DNA of 30,331 nucleotides from Ettlia oleoabundans (lineage: Eukaryota > Chlorophyta > Chlorophyceae > Chlamydomonadales), in the NCBI GenBank assembly GCA_019693395.1, contig JAAMXP010000725.1, positions 1 through 30,331 on the forward strand, written 5' to 3'. A model generated the notes under the pieces. It made no database searches. It worked only from the letters and a program-made list of their open reading frames with translations, and was not told the origin of the DNA. The position numbers were made by a program, and so were the translations under genes. The stretch's first letter is position 1; every line of letters starts with the position of its first letter. Shown piece after piece: positions 1-13,300 of this stretch.

Positions 1-120
1 ACACACACACACCCCACACCCCACACACCCCACACACACACGCCACCACACGCACGCATGCATGCACGCAGCTGCACCCTTGCCCAAACCCCAACCACAA
101 CCCCACCCGCGTTGCTGCAG
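1..120. repeat. AC-rich microsatellite inside an upstream PTA intron
   Basis: The first 50 or so bases are (AC)n with interspersed CCCC, followed by C-rich sequence ending in a clear acceptor (ctgcag) at 120. This is the tail of a phosphate acetyltransferase intron whose 5' part lies beyond the left edge. No coding sequence is seen here. Confidence 0.8.
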
Positions 121-2896
<2,776 letters not shown>

Positions 2897-4239
2897 GTGG
2901 CGCCATGTGTAGATCGGTGCATGTTATCAACTGCACAGCCCAGCGCGCTGCCGCGCATTGGCCTCATTAGGTGTTAGAGCGCCGATTGCCCCATGACCGG
3001 CTGCTGCGGCAACAGCTTTCAGCGGTGTGATTGTTGTTCTGCTGCCTCAGTACCGCTGTCAACCGAGTTGTTACCACCTGTACTGCTGCGTGAGGTATGT
3101 GCCTGTACTGCTGCCACCTGTTGTGTGTTGTGTGTGCTCCTCGCTCAGCCGGGCTTCTTGGAGGTGCCTGAAGCTGCCATTCCTTCACCACAGATGCATA
3201 TATAGCTCCTTATGATTTCAATTGTACTGCTCGTACCCTCTCTGGTCAGGTCACCTCCCCTCACCCCATCATCATTGACCCCACAGGCACACAATGCCTT
3301 CACCCACCCCCACATTTGCTCTTGCTCAATTTCCCAAGCTGACTCTCCTAGCACCCCATAGCCACAATAAGACCACAATTTAGCCTGCTCAGGCTGTAGA
3401 ATCCTCCATCTTTTGGATGGGTCTGTGTCGCAGGTTCCGTTGCGGTTAGGCAGACTGTAAACACAAAAAGCAAAAGCAAAGCAGGTTAGCAAATGATTTG
3501 TATTGTGTGAACCTGCCCAGGTTTCCGACAATGCACTGCAACCCTTGCATCACATCCTATGCTGTTCTTGCTTCATGCCATCCTGATACACTCACACCTT
3601 GTGCACCTTGCAATCAAAAGTGCCCGCCAGGCATTCCTGAAGGTAACCAACAAGTGTGCCTGCAACGGCGAGCGAGCTCCATGCGCTGCTGGCAGTGTGC
3701 ACTGCCGCCGCACTGATCAGTTACTATTGTACTGTGCAGCACACTGCGGTACTAATGTACTGTGCAGCACACTGCAGTACTGCCAGGTGCCCCTCGTGCT
3801 GCGGCACCTTCTGGTGGTGGGTGGCTGCTTGAGAATGTGCTGAGTTGCGAAGGTCAGGCGTTAGGCCACTGTGTCCCCAAGTTGCGACAAACATACTGGC
3901 CTCCAACGCACGATTGCCTGCCAGACGCCAAACAGAGGCATCCCGCGTGCACGCCCCCTGTGCAGCACATGCCCTGGGGACCACAATGTTGGAGGGCAGC
4001 CATGTATGTTCCCGCTGCCGCACAGTGTAAATTCAGGTACAAAAATGATACAGCTCAGGTCTGTGGAGCATTGGTATGTTGTGGTGCAACAGCCAAGACA
4101 GCGACAGTCAGAGTATTGTACAAATCCGAGAACCCTGTCCCCAGTTATGGCTCACGGTTTGAGGTTGACCTTGCTGGTGGCAAGGAGCGGAAACAACTGG
4201 CGACACCCGAGGGAATAAGTGGTTTGCAAAGCAGGTTGA
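2897..4239. other. Intergenic region between convergent PTA and the F-box-like pseudogene
   Basis: No supported gene. It should hold the PTA 3' UTR, with the first TGTAA on the plus strand at 3456-3460 inside a 42-bp element shared with the 3' end of another gene. At 3727-3785 a segment reading tactgtgcagcacactgc is repeated twice in tandem. Several open frames cross the region but none shows conserved domains or spliced continuity. Confidence 0.6.
3423..3464 (+). repeat. 42-bp 3'-end element, copy 1 (inverted relative to 6917-6958)
   Basis: Matches the reverse complement of 6917-6958 at 40 of 42 positions. It contains gactgtaaac, that is, a TGTAA poly(A) signal oriented for the upstream PTA gene. 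The flanks are unrelated, so the match is confined to this element. Confidence 0.8.
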
Positions 4240-6534
4240 TTATGCCAGGTACCTGGACACCCGAGAATTCAGCGGTCGCGCCGTCATGCCAGGCTGGCGC
4301 ACAGCTGGGTGCTGCAGCATGTCCGCCACCTGCTGTGACATCAGCACGACGGGCTGCTGCGTTGATGCTGCTTGCTGGCCGGCCACTACCGCTGCAGCCG
4401 CTGCCGGCTCTGCTGCTACAAGGCTGCCAGCATTGCCCGCTCCAGGCAGCAGAAGCAGCTGTGGCTTGGGAGAATGCGCGTCTGCATCTGCACCTTTCTG
4501 CACTATCCCATACCGATCAACCACAATGCTTGCTCTTTCCATGCCGCCTTCGCTGAAAGCTTGTAGCAATGCTGCCACAGCCCCCAGCTCCTGCTGCTGC
4601 TCCCGCCGCTGGAAAGCCTCACAATGCGGCTTCTGCTCCTGCAGCTGCAGCTGCTGGGCCGCGGCAGCGGGGACTGCCACCCGCAGCAGCGGTGAAGCGA
4701 TGAATAGCACTTTGGCTGCTGAGAACAGCTGTTGCGCATCCACACACAATGGCAGGTCAGAGCTGAGTATCAGCAGACGGGCAAGCCGCGATGACGGGAA
4801 CTGCACGTAGTACGGACAAAACAGATTCAACAAAATATTGCTAATTTGAAAGGAAGACTGGGCCCAGTATAGGTGCTTGCTTACTGGTAAGCCTGCTGAT
4901 ATGCGACACCTACAAAAGATGGCAAACCGCACACTAGCTGCCTGAAGCCAGCAGTGTGAGCATGCTGCCCCACACGCAGCTGATAGGCAAGCAAACTCAC
5001 ACGAGTGATGGGAGCCAGTACTGCCTGGGCTTGTACTGCCTGCTGCAGCTGCCCCTCTAGCTCCTGCAACCTTAAACTGACCGCCTGCTGCTTGGATGCT
5101 GCCACGGCTGCGGTGACAGCTGCTTCTACCAGCGCTGCTAGGTCCAACTGGTCTGCGGGGCCCCAGGGCTGTGGCAGAATCGAGTCTGCGGTACCAGAGG
5201 GAATTGCCAGCTCCTGTACTGCTCCCACAACTGCAGGCTGTACTGCTGCCCCTACCGCTGCTTCCACAGCACCAGCCGGCGTTGGCAGTGCTGCCTCTGC
5301 GGCTGCGGCTGCCGGCGCTGCAACCGGATGCGGAAAAGGTGGTGCCGCTGCCGCGCCTGCGGCTGCTGCAGCCTGCTGTGGTGCTGGCGCCTGTGCCGCG
5401 CCGACTCGTGCTGCAGCCCCGGCCCCAACGGCTGCTCGCTTTGCCGCCACACGGGCAAGATACATTAGCTGTGCACGGATTAGCTGCTCACGCACCAGCA
5501 GGTCTCCTGGCAGCAGCAAACAAACTGACTGCAGGCTGGTTGGCGCCTGTGACAGGTCAGCGCTGGAGAACGTAAACAGTCTGAGCGTTGTTAGGTGGCG
5601 GAATGGCTTCAGAATGCCTGAAACGATCAGTGCAAGCCAATGCGTGGATCCCCACCGCAAGAGGAAGACCTTGCAAACTGGTGCGTAAGCTTGCAGCAGA
5701 TTGATGCTACCAACGTAGCTAAATCACCGCACATAATATGCAACACACACGTGCAGCACCCACCTGCATCAAAGTGCTGCCCCAAACAACTGGCTTCAAT
5801 GGTAGGGAGGGTGATCCCAAGGCTCGGTGGCAGCCCCGTGCCTTTCCACTAGGCGCCCCAGCAATTCGACCTGCCGCTCTGTCAGCAACGCACTGAACAA
5901 ATGGGTAACGGCCGGCCACATGCCGCACACACGCAGCTCTGCGATGCCCCGCCTTGCCAGCAGCCAATATAGGCAGGCATCAAGCTTGCCAGCAGCCAGC
6001 AGCTGGCCGACGTTCAGCAGCACCCGATAGGGTGCAGCATCGGCCGCTGCCCGCTGCACCCGCCCCAGCAGCGCCACCCGGCAGTGCTGCTGGGCCACCT
6101 CACGGCAACATGTCAGCTATTTGCAGACAGGTTGAAGCAGATGCAGCGCCTCCTTCATCGGGAAAAGAGCAGGGAGGGTCGAGTAGGAATTTTTCCGGGG
6201 CAGGGTTTTTTTGAAAGCAGCAGAGGTCCGCGGTGGGCTCTGGTGGTGGGGGCGCCTGGAGCACCGCGTGCTGGCGTCGGTGAGCCACGCGCGCTCCATT
6301 TCAACAAGTCATGTGTAGGTTCAATACAAAGGCTGCCCTCCCCGACACAAAGCGCTGCTACTCCGTAATCGCGACTAGGGCTCACCGCGGCGGCGGCAAT
6401 CCTGTGGTGAACACCATCCGGCAAATTAAAAGCTGCGCTTATAGGGTGCTTCTCGCTTAGCCGCCGCTCGAGCAAGTGGTTCAGCCACATGGCTGCTGAA
6501 ACTGAGAGCGCAAGCGGTGACCACTGCGGCACAG
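4240..6534 (-). pseudogene. Decayed paralogue of the F-box-like/LRR gene at 7128-9740
   Basis: Four exon equivalents with splice sites at the same places as the intact neighbour: about 6534-6386, 6152-5764, 5617-5001 and 4800-4240. Three lesions are visible against the intact copy. (a) One extra base in exon 1, just after the shared gtggctgaac (about 6488), shifts the frame. (b) A TAG at 6119-6117 replaces the CAG codon of the intact gene, early in exon 2. (c) An extra base near the end of exon 2 brings a TGA at 5798-5796 into frame. The last two exons remain open and about as long as expected, so decay may be recent or an N-terminally shortened product may survive. The C-terminus ends SRVSRYLA and lacks the two membrane segments of the intact copy. 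Sequencing errors could mimic the indels, but three lesions together favour a real pseudogene. Confidence 0.72.
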
Positions 6535-6916
6535 CTCCCTTGTGTGGAAAATGTTGTAAAGCCGGACTAGATATGTAATCGCAGTGTCAGCAAAGGCTTG
6601 CCATGTGTTGGGCTCTAGGTCCTAGACTAGGATGGGCCGGCGCCGCCATGTTGATCTGTCTGGTGCTTGAGCTTGTGCTCCTAGTGTCACAGTGCATCCA
6701 CACATTGACGTACGACTGCTGGCGGCTCATGTCTTTACCGGCAGGCCCCAAGCAGGCCCGACATGTGCGAGGGTGTGTTGCCATGCAAGTACGTCAATCG
6801 CTGCAGACACCTGTTTAGGTTACAACCCGGCTCTGCAAGCCATACTCTGGGTGTCGACACGCTGTTTAGGTTAGGTACCAAGCCATACCACAGCCGTTGG
6901 TACCACACTGTTTTCG

Positions 6917-6958
6917 GTGTTTACAGTCTGCCTAACCGCAACGGACCTTGCGACACAG
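6917..6958 (-). repeat. 42-bp 3'-end element, copy 2
   Basis: Read on the minus strand, this is the same element as 3423-3464 (40 of 42 identical), again in sense orientation relative to the gene upstream of it (stop at 7128), with the TGTAA at 6925-6921. Translation gives VYSLPNRNG-like peptides in both places, but this only reflects the shared DNA. Confidence 0.8.
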
Positions 6959-7075
6959 CTCTGGGTGCACATAGCACTGGCCGTCTGCTTAGGGTTCAGC
7001 AGAACGCCCCCACCCCCCACTCCCCTTCCAGCCCTCCTGCCGGTACACTAACCAACTTATCTGCTAGAACTGGCC

Positions 7076-7080
7076 TTACA
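7076..7080 (-). promoter_or_regulatory. TGTAA poly(A) signal of the F-box-like gene
   Basis: TGTAA on the minus strand about 48 bases past the TAG stop, in the usual position for a chlorophyte poly(A) signal. Confidence 0.6.
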
Positions 7081-7127
7081 CGCCACAACAGCTTCCGAGT
7101 TTAAAGATCAAAAACCAAAAATCAATC

Positions 7128-9740
7128 CTATAAGCAAACTATGAATCCACCACCAGTAACCAGCAAGCACAACAGCGCAAATCTGGCTCGCTCGCCCCGG
7201 GTCATGATTTGGCTGTTGTCAGTAAGAGAATAGAAGGTAATTGCAGCTCCCGCGAGCAGGACAGGCGTGAGCAGCATGTTGGTGATAATGGTTATATGCA
7301 GGGGGGCAGGCAGCTTGCGCACCAGGCATAGGGGCTGCATGGCCGCACCATCCTCCACTGGGAGCTGTGGGGTCGCTTTGTGCGCTGTCACGCCAGCTTG
7401 GCGCACAGCGTAGTGCCGTGCCAACTCAGCAAGCTGCACAGATGACAGCTCAGCAGGGTTCTGCGGTACCGCTGCGGTACCGCTGCCTCCTGGTGTTATG
7501 ACGTAGCGGTCTGCAAGCATGTATGCTCTGTGCGTGCTGCCAGACTTGAAGGCCTGCACCAGCGCCGCCACAGCCGCAAGCTCTGGCTGCTGCTGGAAAG
7601 CCTCCAGCAGCCGCTGCCCCCGCCGTCGCTGGTGCTGAGGCGGCATGGCGAAAGCCGGGACCGTCACTCGCAGTCGCGGCGCGAAGATTTGGAGCTCTTT
7701 GGTGAGTGAGAATAGCTGGGCTGAGTCCAAAACCACCTCTAGTCCGCTGCTGTCAATGCACAAACGGGACAGCTGCAAAGAAAGGCCCTGCAAGTAGCTA
7801 GGCGGGCAGGCAGGCAGGCAGGCAGGTAACACTAGATGCGTAGGTTGTGATAAGTTTGGTTGCATTGAAAGCCAGGCTGGGTGGTTGGTGCATCAAAACG
7901 ATGCCGCTTCAGCTGGCGAATTTCAGGCAGACAGGTGGCAGCCGCTCAAGGCAGCAGAATCACCAGCCTTTCAGACAGAAACCGCCCAAGAAAGCGACTC
8001 GTACTCACTCGTATGTCGAGGATGCGCACCCCTTGTGCTTGAACCGCCAGCAGCAGCAACCCACTAAGTTCCTGCAGCCATAGCGCTGCCTGCTGCTCGT
8101 TGGGTTCTGCCGCTGCGGCGGCAGCCGCTGCCTCCGCCAGCGCCGCCAGATCTAGACGAGCTGGATCAACCAATGGATGTGGGGCTGCAGCCGGCTGTGC
8201 GGCGACATCTGCCTGTGCTGCGACATTCGCCTGTATTGCGGGTGCTGCTGCATGGAGTTGAGGTACTGCCTGCCCAGCGGGTGGTGCATCTCCAGCTGGT
8301 GCTGCCTCCCCTGCTGGCTCCGCGGCAAGTGCTGCTCCTGCCGCTGCGGGTGCTGCCTCTCCTGCGACTGCTGCCCCTCCCGCTGCCACTGCTGCTGCTG
8401 CATCCAGCTCTGCTGCTGCTTGAGCCTGCTCGGGTGCTGCTGCTAGCACTGGCGGTGGCATTGGTGCCTCTTCCGCTTGCCATCCCTGCTGTGGTTCTGG
8501 CAGCGGGCCCTCTTCCACACCCACTGCCGCCGCTGCTTCAGCTGGCATTGCATCTATCCGCGCTTTGTACAACAGCTGGGCATACGCGAGCTGCGCGCGC
8601 ACCAGAGATTTACCCGGCAGCACCCAGAACACTGACTGCAGGCTGGACGGCGCCCGTGACAGGTCAGCGCTACAAAACCAGCAGAGCATGAGGTCCGTCA
8701 GGTGCTGGAAGGGCTGCAGGATGCCTGCAAGTATATATCAAAAGCTCAAAAGCACAGAGTAAAGAAGGCTGATCGATACTGAAGTCATGTATACAACATA
8801 GCATACTGCATGGCTTAGTGCAAGGAACAATGATGAGGTTGATGGCCTGCGAGGCATAAACCACGCTGGAAAGCAGAGCCCCCCAAGCAGCTGTGTGCCA
8901 CTGTTTTAGGGGCTGGACATGTGAGACATGGATTGATGATAACATAATAAGGCAGGCGCGTTCCCTTTCCTTCCGTAATACATGAATGCGTACCTGCATC
9001 GAAACGCTGCCCCAAACAGCTGGTTTCGATGGACAGGTGGGTTACACCAATGCTGGTCAGAGGCCTGTGTGATGCCACCAGCAGGCCAAGCAGTTCAACC
9101 TGCCGCAGCGTCAGTCTCCTCGTTTCCAAAGGGCGCATGCCGCACACACGCAGCTCCGCGATGCCCTGCCTTGCCAGCAGCCAGCTCAAGCAGGCATCCA
9201 GCTTGCCGGCAGCTAACAGCTGGCCGACGTTCAGCAGCACCCGGTAGGGTGCGGTGTCAGCCACCGCCCGCTGCACCCGCCCCAGCAGCGCCACCCGGCA
9301 GTGCTGCCGGGCCACCTCGCGACAGTCTGCCAGCTGTCTGCAGATGGGTTGCAGCAGATGCAGCGCCTCCTGCAGTGAGGATACAAGGAGGCAACAAATT
9401 TTTCATAGAAGGCCTGCCTGTGGGAGCGGGAGTGGGGCGGGTGTGGCTAGCGGCAGGGGATGTTGATGGCCGCGTCCTGGCTGCTGTGCTTCGGCACGCC
9501 CTTTGAATAACAGCGTTTGAATGTACATTTGCAAAGGCTGTGCGGCGGAGAAGACGTGCAGCTACTGTGTTCGCAACTAGGGCTCACCGCGGAGGCGGCA
9601 ATCCTGTGATGAACAGCATTCGGCAAATTGGCTGCTGCATGCATAGCTTGTTCCTCGCTCAGTCGCCGCGCGAACACCCGTTCAGCCACATGGCTGACAA
9701 AGGACTGGGCGTGCTGGGACACGGCGCCGAGGAAAAGCAT
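7128..9740 (-). CDS. F-box-like, leucine-rich protein with two C-terminal membrane segments
   Basis: Function unknown. Exons 9740-9588, 9369-8994, 8724-8009 and 7787-7128 (TAG) join in phase to 634 codons. The ATG at 9740 is preferred because similarity to the neighbouring copy starts nearby; an in-frame ATG at 9827 would add 29 residues. The N-terminus has an F-box-like pattern (LPNAVHHRIAASA, then LLQPICRQLAD across intron 1), which in F-box proteins binds SKP1 of SCF ubiquitin ligases. Next come leucine-rich segments (LLNVGQLLAAGKLDACL, GIAELRVCGM, FQHLTDLMLCWFCSADLS), a long Ala/Pro/Gln-rich linker of over 100 residues and another LRR-like stretch. Two hydrophobic segments near the end (TNMLLTPVLLAGAAITF and FALLCLLVTGGGFIVCL) suggest membrane anchoring, odd for an F-box protein. 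The family assignment is inference. The gene structure is supported by the parallel organisation of the pseudogene at 4240-6534. Confidence 0.72.
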
Positions 9741-9827
9741 ACAAACACCTTTTGTGAGCGATTGAAGACAACAATAGGGGTGCGCTGCCCTCCAACGGTG
9801 GTATGGCCAATGAACTGCCACCGCCAT

Positions 9828-10319
9828 GTCAGCCTCCGCCCTGCCAGGTGCCCTTCCACTGCCGTTGTGGGTTCATGGGTGGCTGGCTGCTCGCGCTGTG
9901 CTGACTAACCTGTATATAATGGAATGTCAAGTCAAAGCTTGCATGCGAAGCTCTGCTGTCGTGGCAGCTGGGGCAGACAGCTGCCGGCAATCGCCGCTTC
10001 GAGACAGGACAAAAAGTGCCGCATGCGCAAGGCTACACCTGCTTTTCTCTCCATTCTACCTAAGCTGTTCCTGTGGCAGAGAAGCAGTCGACTGTTTGCT
10101 CGAAGGGTACCTTCTGCCTTTTCCAACGACGCAAGCAAATTGAATGCTCGGCAATTCATCGTGGGACTACCAATGTTTGACGCGTGTTGCTGCTGTGCCG
10201 GTGACTTGATTAAGTTACAAGTGAGGCGTTGAAAAGCTTGCATTAACATGTCAGCTTCAGCCAATGGTACATTCGCGTGGTGGACATTGAGTAGTTATCG
10301 TACCAACATGCGCATGATA
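9828..10319. other. Intergenic region between the F-box-like gene and GGT
   Basis: Contains the 5' flank of the minus-strand F-box-like gene and the 3' UTR of GGT. No further gene is supported. Confidence 0.6.
10215..10219 (-). promoter_or_regulatory. TGTAA poly(A) signal of GGT
   Basis: TGTAA on the minus strand about 100 bases past the GGT stop codon at 10322-10320. Confidence 0.6.
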
Positions 10320-13300
10320 CTATGTTACCGCTGGAGCGCCATCCTTGCGGGGGTCACTAACAGCATGCAAGACGCGCTTATCGTGGTCCACATACACGGC
10401 CTGCAGACGTAAGGGCTATGCAAGCTAAGACGCATGGTTTTTGTGTACCTGGGATAAAGGGAGGCTTGGGTTGTGGATTGATCCTCCTGAAAGCACTAGT
10501 GAGGCCAGAATTTACATTTGCATAGCAATATTACCTGTGTGATTGCGCCCCACTTCGTTCTAGCTAGGTGATGGCCCCGTGCCTCCAGAGCCTACAAAAT
10601 GAGAGACTTTATCAACTATATCAGGAGACACGAGTGACGAATGCCTAGAATTGATACCAATAGCTGTAAGATGGTTGGCCAACCATCGTTCGTGTATGCA
10701 ACATATACAAGTGTAGCAACACTGGAAGTTTAACCCAAAAAGCGACTCTCCTTCACCTGAGCGGTGTCTTCATCATATTGAAATGCAACTGAAGTGGCGT
10801 TCCAATCCTCAATGAACCTGCGTGTAAAAACGCCAACACCACATCGCAACCGTGATCTATTGTCAAAAAGCTAGGCTACAAACCATGCAAACATAACGGG
10901 GGGAAACGCTGCGCTATGCAAGTTGTTCCTGTACCGTACACATGACGAGACACCTGGGAGCCAAAGTGCTATTGCAAGGCACTTGCTTGCTTTGGCGAAG
11001 CAATGACTACCAGTGCAAGCGTGTTAAGAACCGTCTGTTGACAAAAGCAACAACTTGCAGGTAAAACAAGAAAGGGGAAGAGGGTGGATGATGGTATGCA
11101 TTGGAAACTTACAGTGATTCAGGGGCAAGCTGGTGGTGCAACCTCGGGTTTGCTATTGCAGAAAACAAGCCTTCCCCATGACCCAACAACCTACAACAAG
11201 CCGGCAAGGATGGTCAGCAGATATATTACTTACATGCGGATGCAAAGTATACTGATTTCACCTATTCAACACGCATGTTGTATTCCCAATTAAAGACAAT
11301 AGTCAACACAGCATTGACAGTGTGTGTTATACATAACCCCGCTACTTAGGCCCTACTGGACCTGGGCAGGGGAGCCGTACCGGCCGACTCAAAACCGTGC
11401 CTGCGGGTGTAGCCGGCATCCAAGGGACACCCCTCCCTTGACCTGCCAGCAGCCAGGGGACACCCCTCCCCTGGCCTAGCCACCCCATTGACCTAGCCAC
11501 CCACCTAACCACGGACTGTAAAACAGCGGACACAATACGGGGGCCACCACTAGCACCAATTGCCAGAATGAGCTCGCCATCCCGCTCCGCCATGAGTGGG
11601 CTCATGGAGCTAAAAGGCTTTTTGCCAGGCCTGCGTTGGGCAATACAGTTGGTCATATACTATAGACACATCGCTAACTTGCTTGAAACTGATGTTCGAT
11701 TGGGACATACTTGCTCTCCTACCACAGACACACATGCATCAACCAGACTTGCCGCTTGATTGCATGCATCGATGTACCAAGTTTGTTATTGCATGTTTGA
11801 GAAGCACCTAATGAAGTTTGCAGGGCTCGATGCAATGCCATAAACGTTTGGGCGACCAGGAGTTGAGAAGTCGTCCATTTGATTGTTGAGTAAGATGCCT
11901 GTAGCGATGATTGTGAGCCACAGACGAGCTGGCATTCCAAATTCTTGTAAGAAGTGGGATGGGATGCATAGTGAACAAACCAGCCTGAACTCGCATGTCG
12001 GCAATCTTGCCTGTTGACGGCGATATGACCTTGCTACCAAACCCTGTGTTTACGGTGGTTGTCATTGACACCGCCATTCTGCAAAGACATCCAAGAGCCA
12101 GTGCACAAGATATAGGAATGATGTGTTATGTTTGTGCCGACCACTTACAACATTGGTGAACCATGTGCAGCATTCCACTCCCGCATGGTTCCCTGTGGCC
12201 CTGGACTTTCGTGGCAGTGCATGCAGCACATGCGCATGCAACCACTGACCTGTCAGCATCCACCACAGATATGTGAGAAGTGCCATGATCTTCAGGATGA
12301 AACCCAGCCGCTGTTACATTGAAGCGACCGCCGTACCGCGCAATGGGGAGCGTAGTGTTGTCGCTGATGACAGAGCTGCAAACAAGGCAGTTGTGTTAAC
12401 ATAACGCAAAAAAAGCAAAAGCGAAAGCAAAGGTAAACTATCCGACGCTTTCCACAATGACAGGGTAAGAGGCGAAACGCACCGCGCATGTACGCAAGCA
12501 ATTCATTGGCGCCGCACCGTAGTTTAGCCAGGAAATGGTTGTCATTTAGTGCTGCAAGGACATCATTGAGGTTGACAAATGGTTGTTGGGGGTCTGGCCC
12601 AGGATCTCCTGCATGCATTGGAGCAAAGCGATTGGTTGAACAAGTGGAGCACGCCTGGCAGCAGCAGCAGCGCAGCAGCAGCAGCAACGACAACAGCAGC
12701 AACAGCAACGGCAACAACAACAACGGAAGCATTGTCGCGCCTCCAGCGCCAATACTGACCAAGACTCATGCGCAGTGCAAAAGCGTGCTTCAATGCTTCC
12801 ACAGTCCGGTGAATGCCAAGGCTGCCAGCGCCTGCTAATGGCTGCTCAAAGCCTGCGACAACATGTTGCGTGGAGGAGGGAACATGACTCAACTTTACAC
12901 GCTGGGACCCTCACTTTGAGCACGTCTACAAACATGGTGCAGTGACACGTCAAGCAGTGATAGACTTATAATAGACTTATGAATTTGTACCTGCCAATAT
13001 TTGCAGTGCAGCAAGCACTGTGACTGCGCTACTGGGGGGCGGGGCGACGATCCAATCCAGGCCCCACACACGTTGGCTGCAACAGATATGGCGCGCATAC
13101 TTGTCACAGCGGTTAGGTAGACGAGGCGCACACATAGTGTTTATGCACGCACACAGGATAATGGGAAGCCAACCATATCATGGGAGAACACTGAATGGCA
13201 GGCGAACCACTGTTTTGTTCTAGCAGTCAACTATATGTCATCCTGGAAAAACGCCCATTGCACTGATATACCTGATAGGTGCGCGCAGTATTGCGCTAGC

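Larger units (their letters stand above)
6535..7127. other. Intergenic region upstream of the pseudogene and downstream of the intact paralogue
   Basis: Holds the presumed 3' UTR of the minus-strand gene ending at 7128, with TGTAA signals on the minus strand at 7080-7076 and again at 6925-6921. A degenerate repeat containing ctgtttaggtta occurs near 6810 and 6861. No gene is supported. Confidence 0.6.

Noticed and set aside
3145..3531. Minus-strand open frame sharing VYSLPNRNG with a frame at 6763-7104
   Set aside because: The peptide similarity comes only from the 42-bp DNA element. The surrounding frames are unrelated and show no domain or splice support.
3423..6958. DNA transposon with 42-bp terminal inverted repeats enclosing the pseudogene
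   Set aside because: No transposase remnant, no target-site duplication and only one pair of repeats. Each copy sits at a gene 3' end, which is a simpler description.
12650..12735. CAG/CAA trinucleotide tract as a coding poly-Gln exon on the plus strand
   Set aside because: It lies inside a GGT intron on the opposite strand, with no supporting exon structure. It is a simple repeat.
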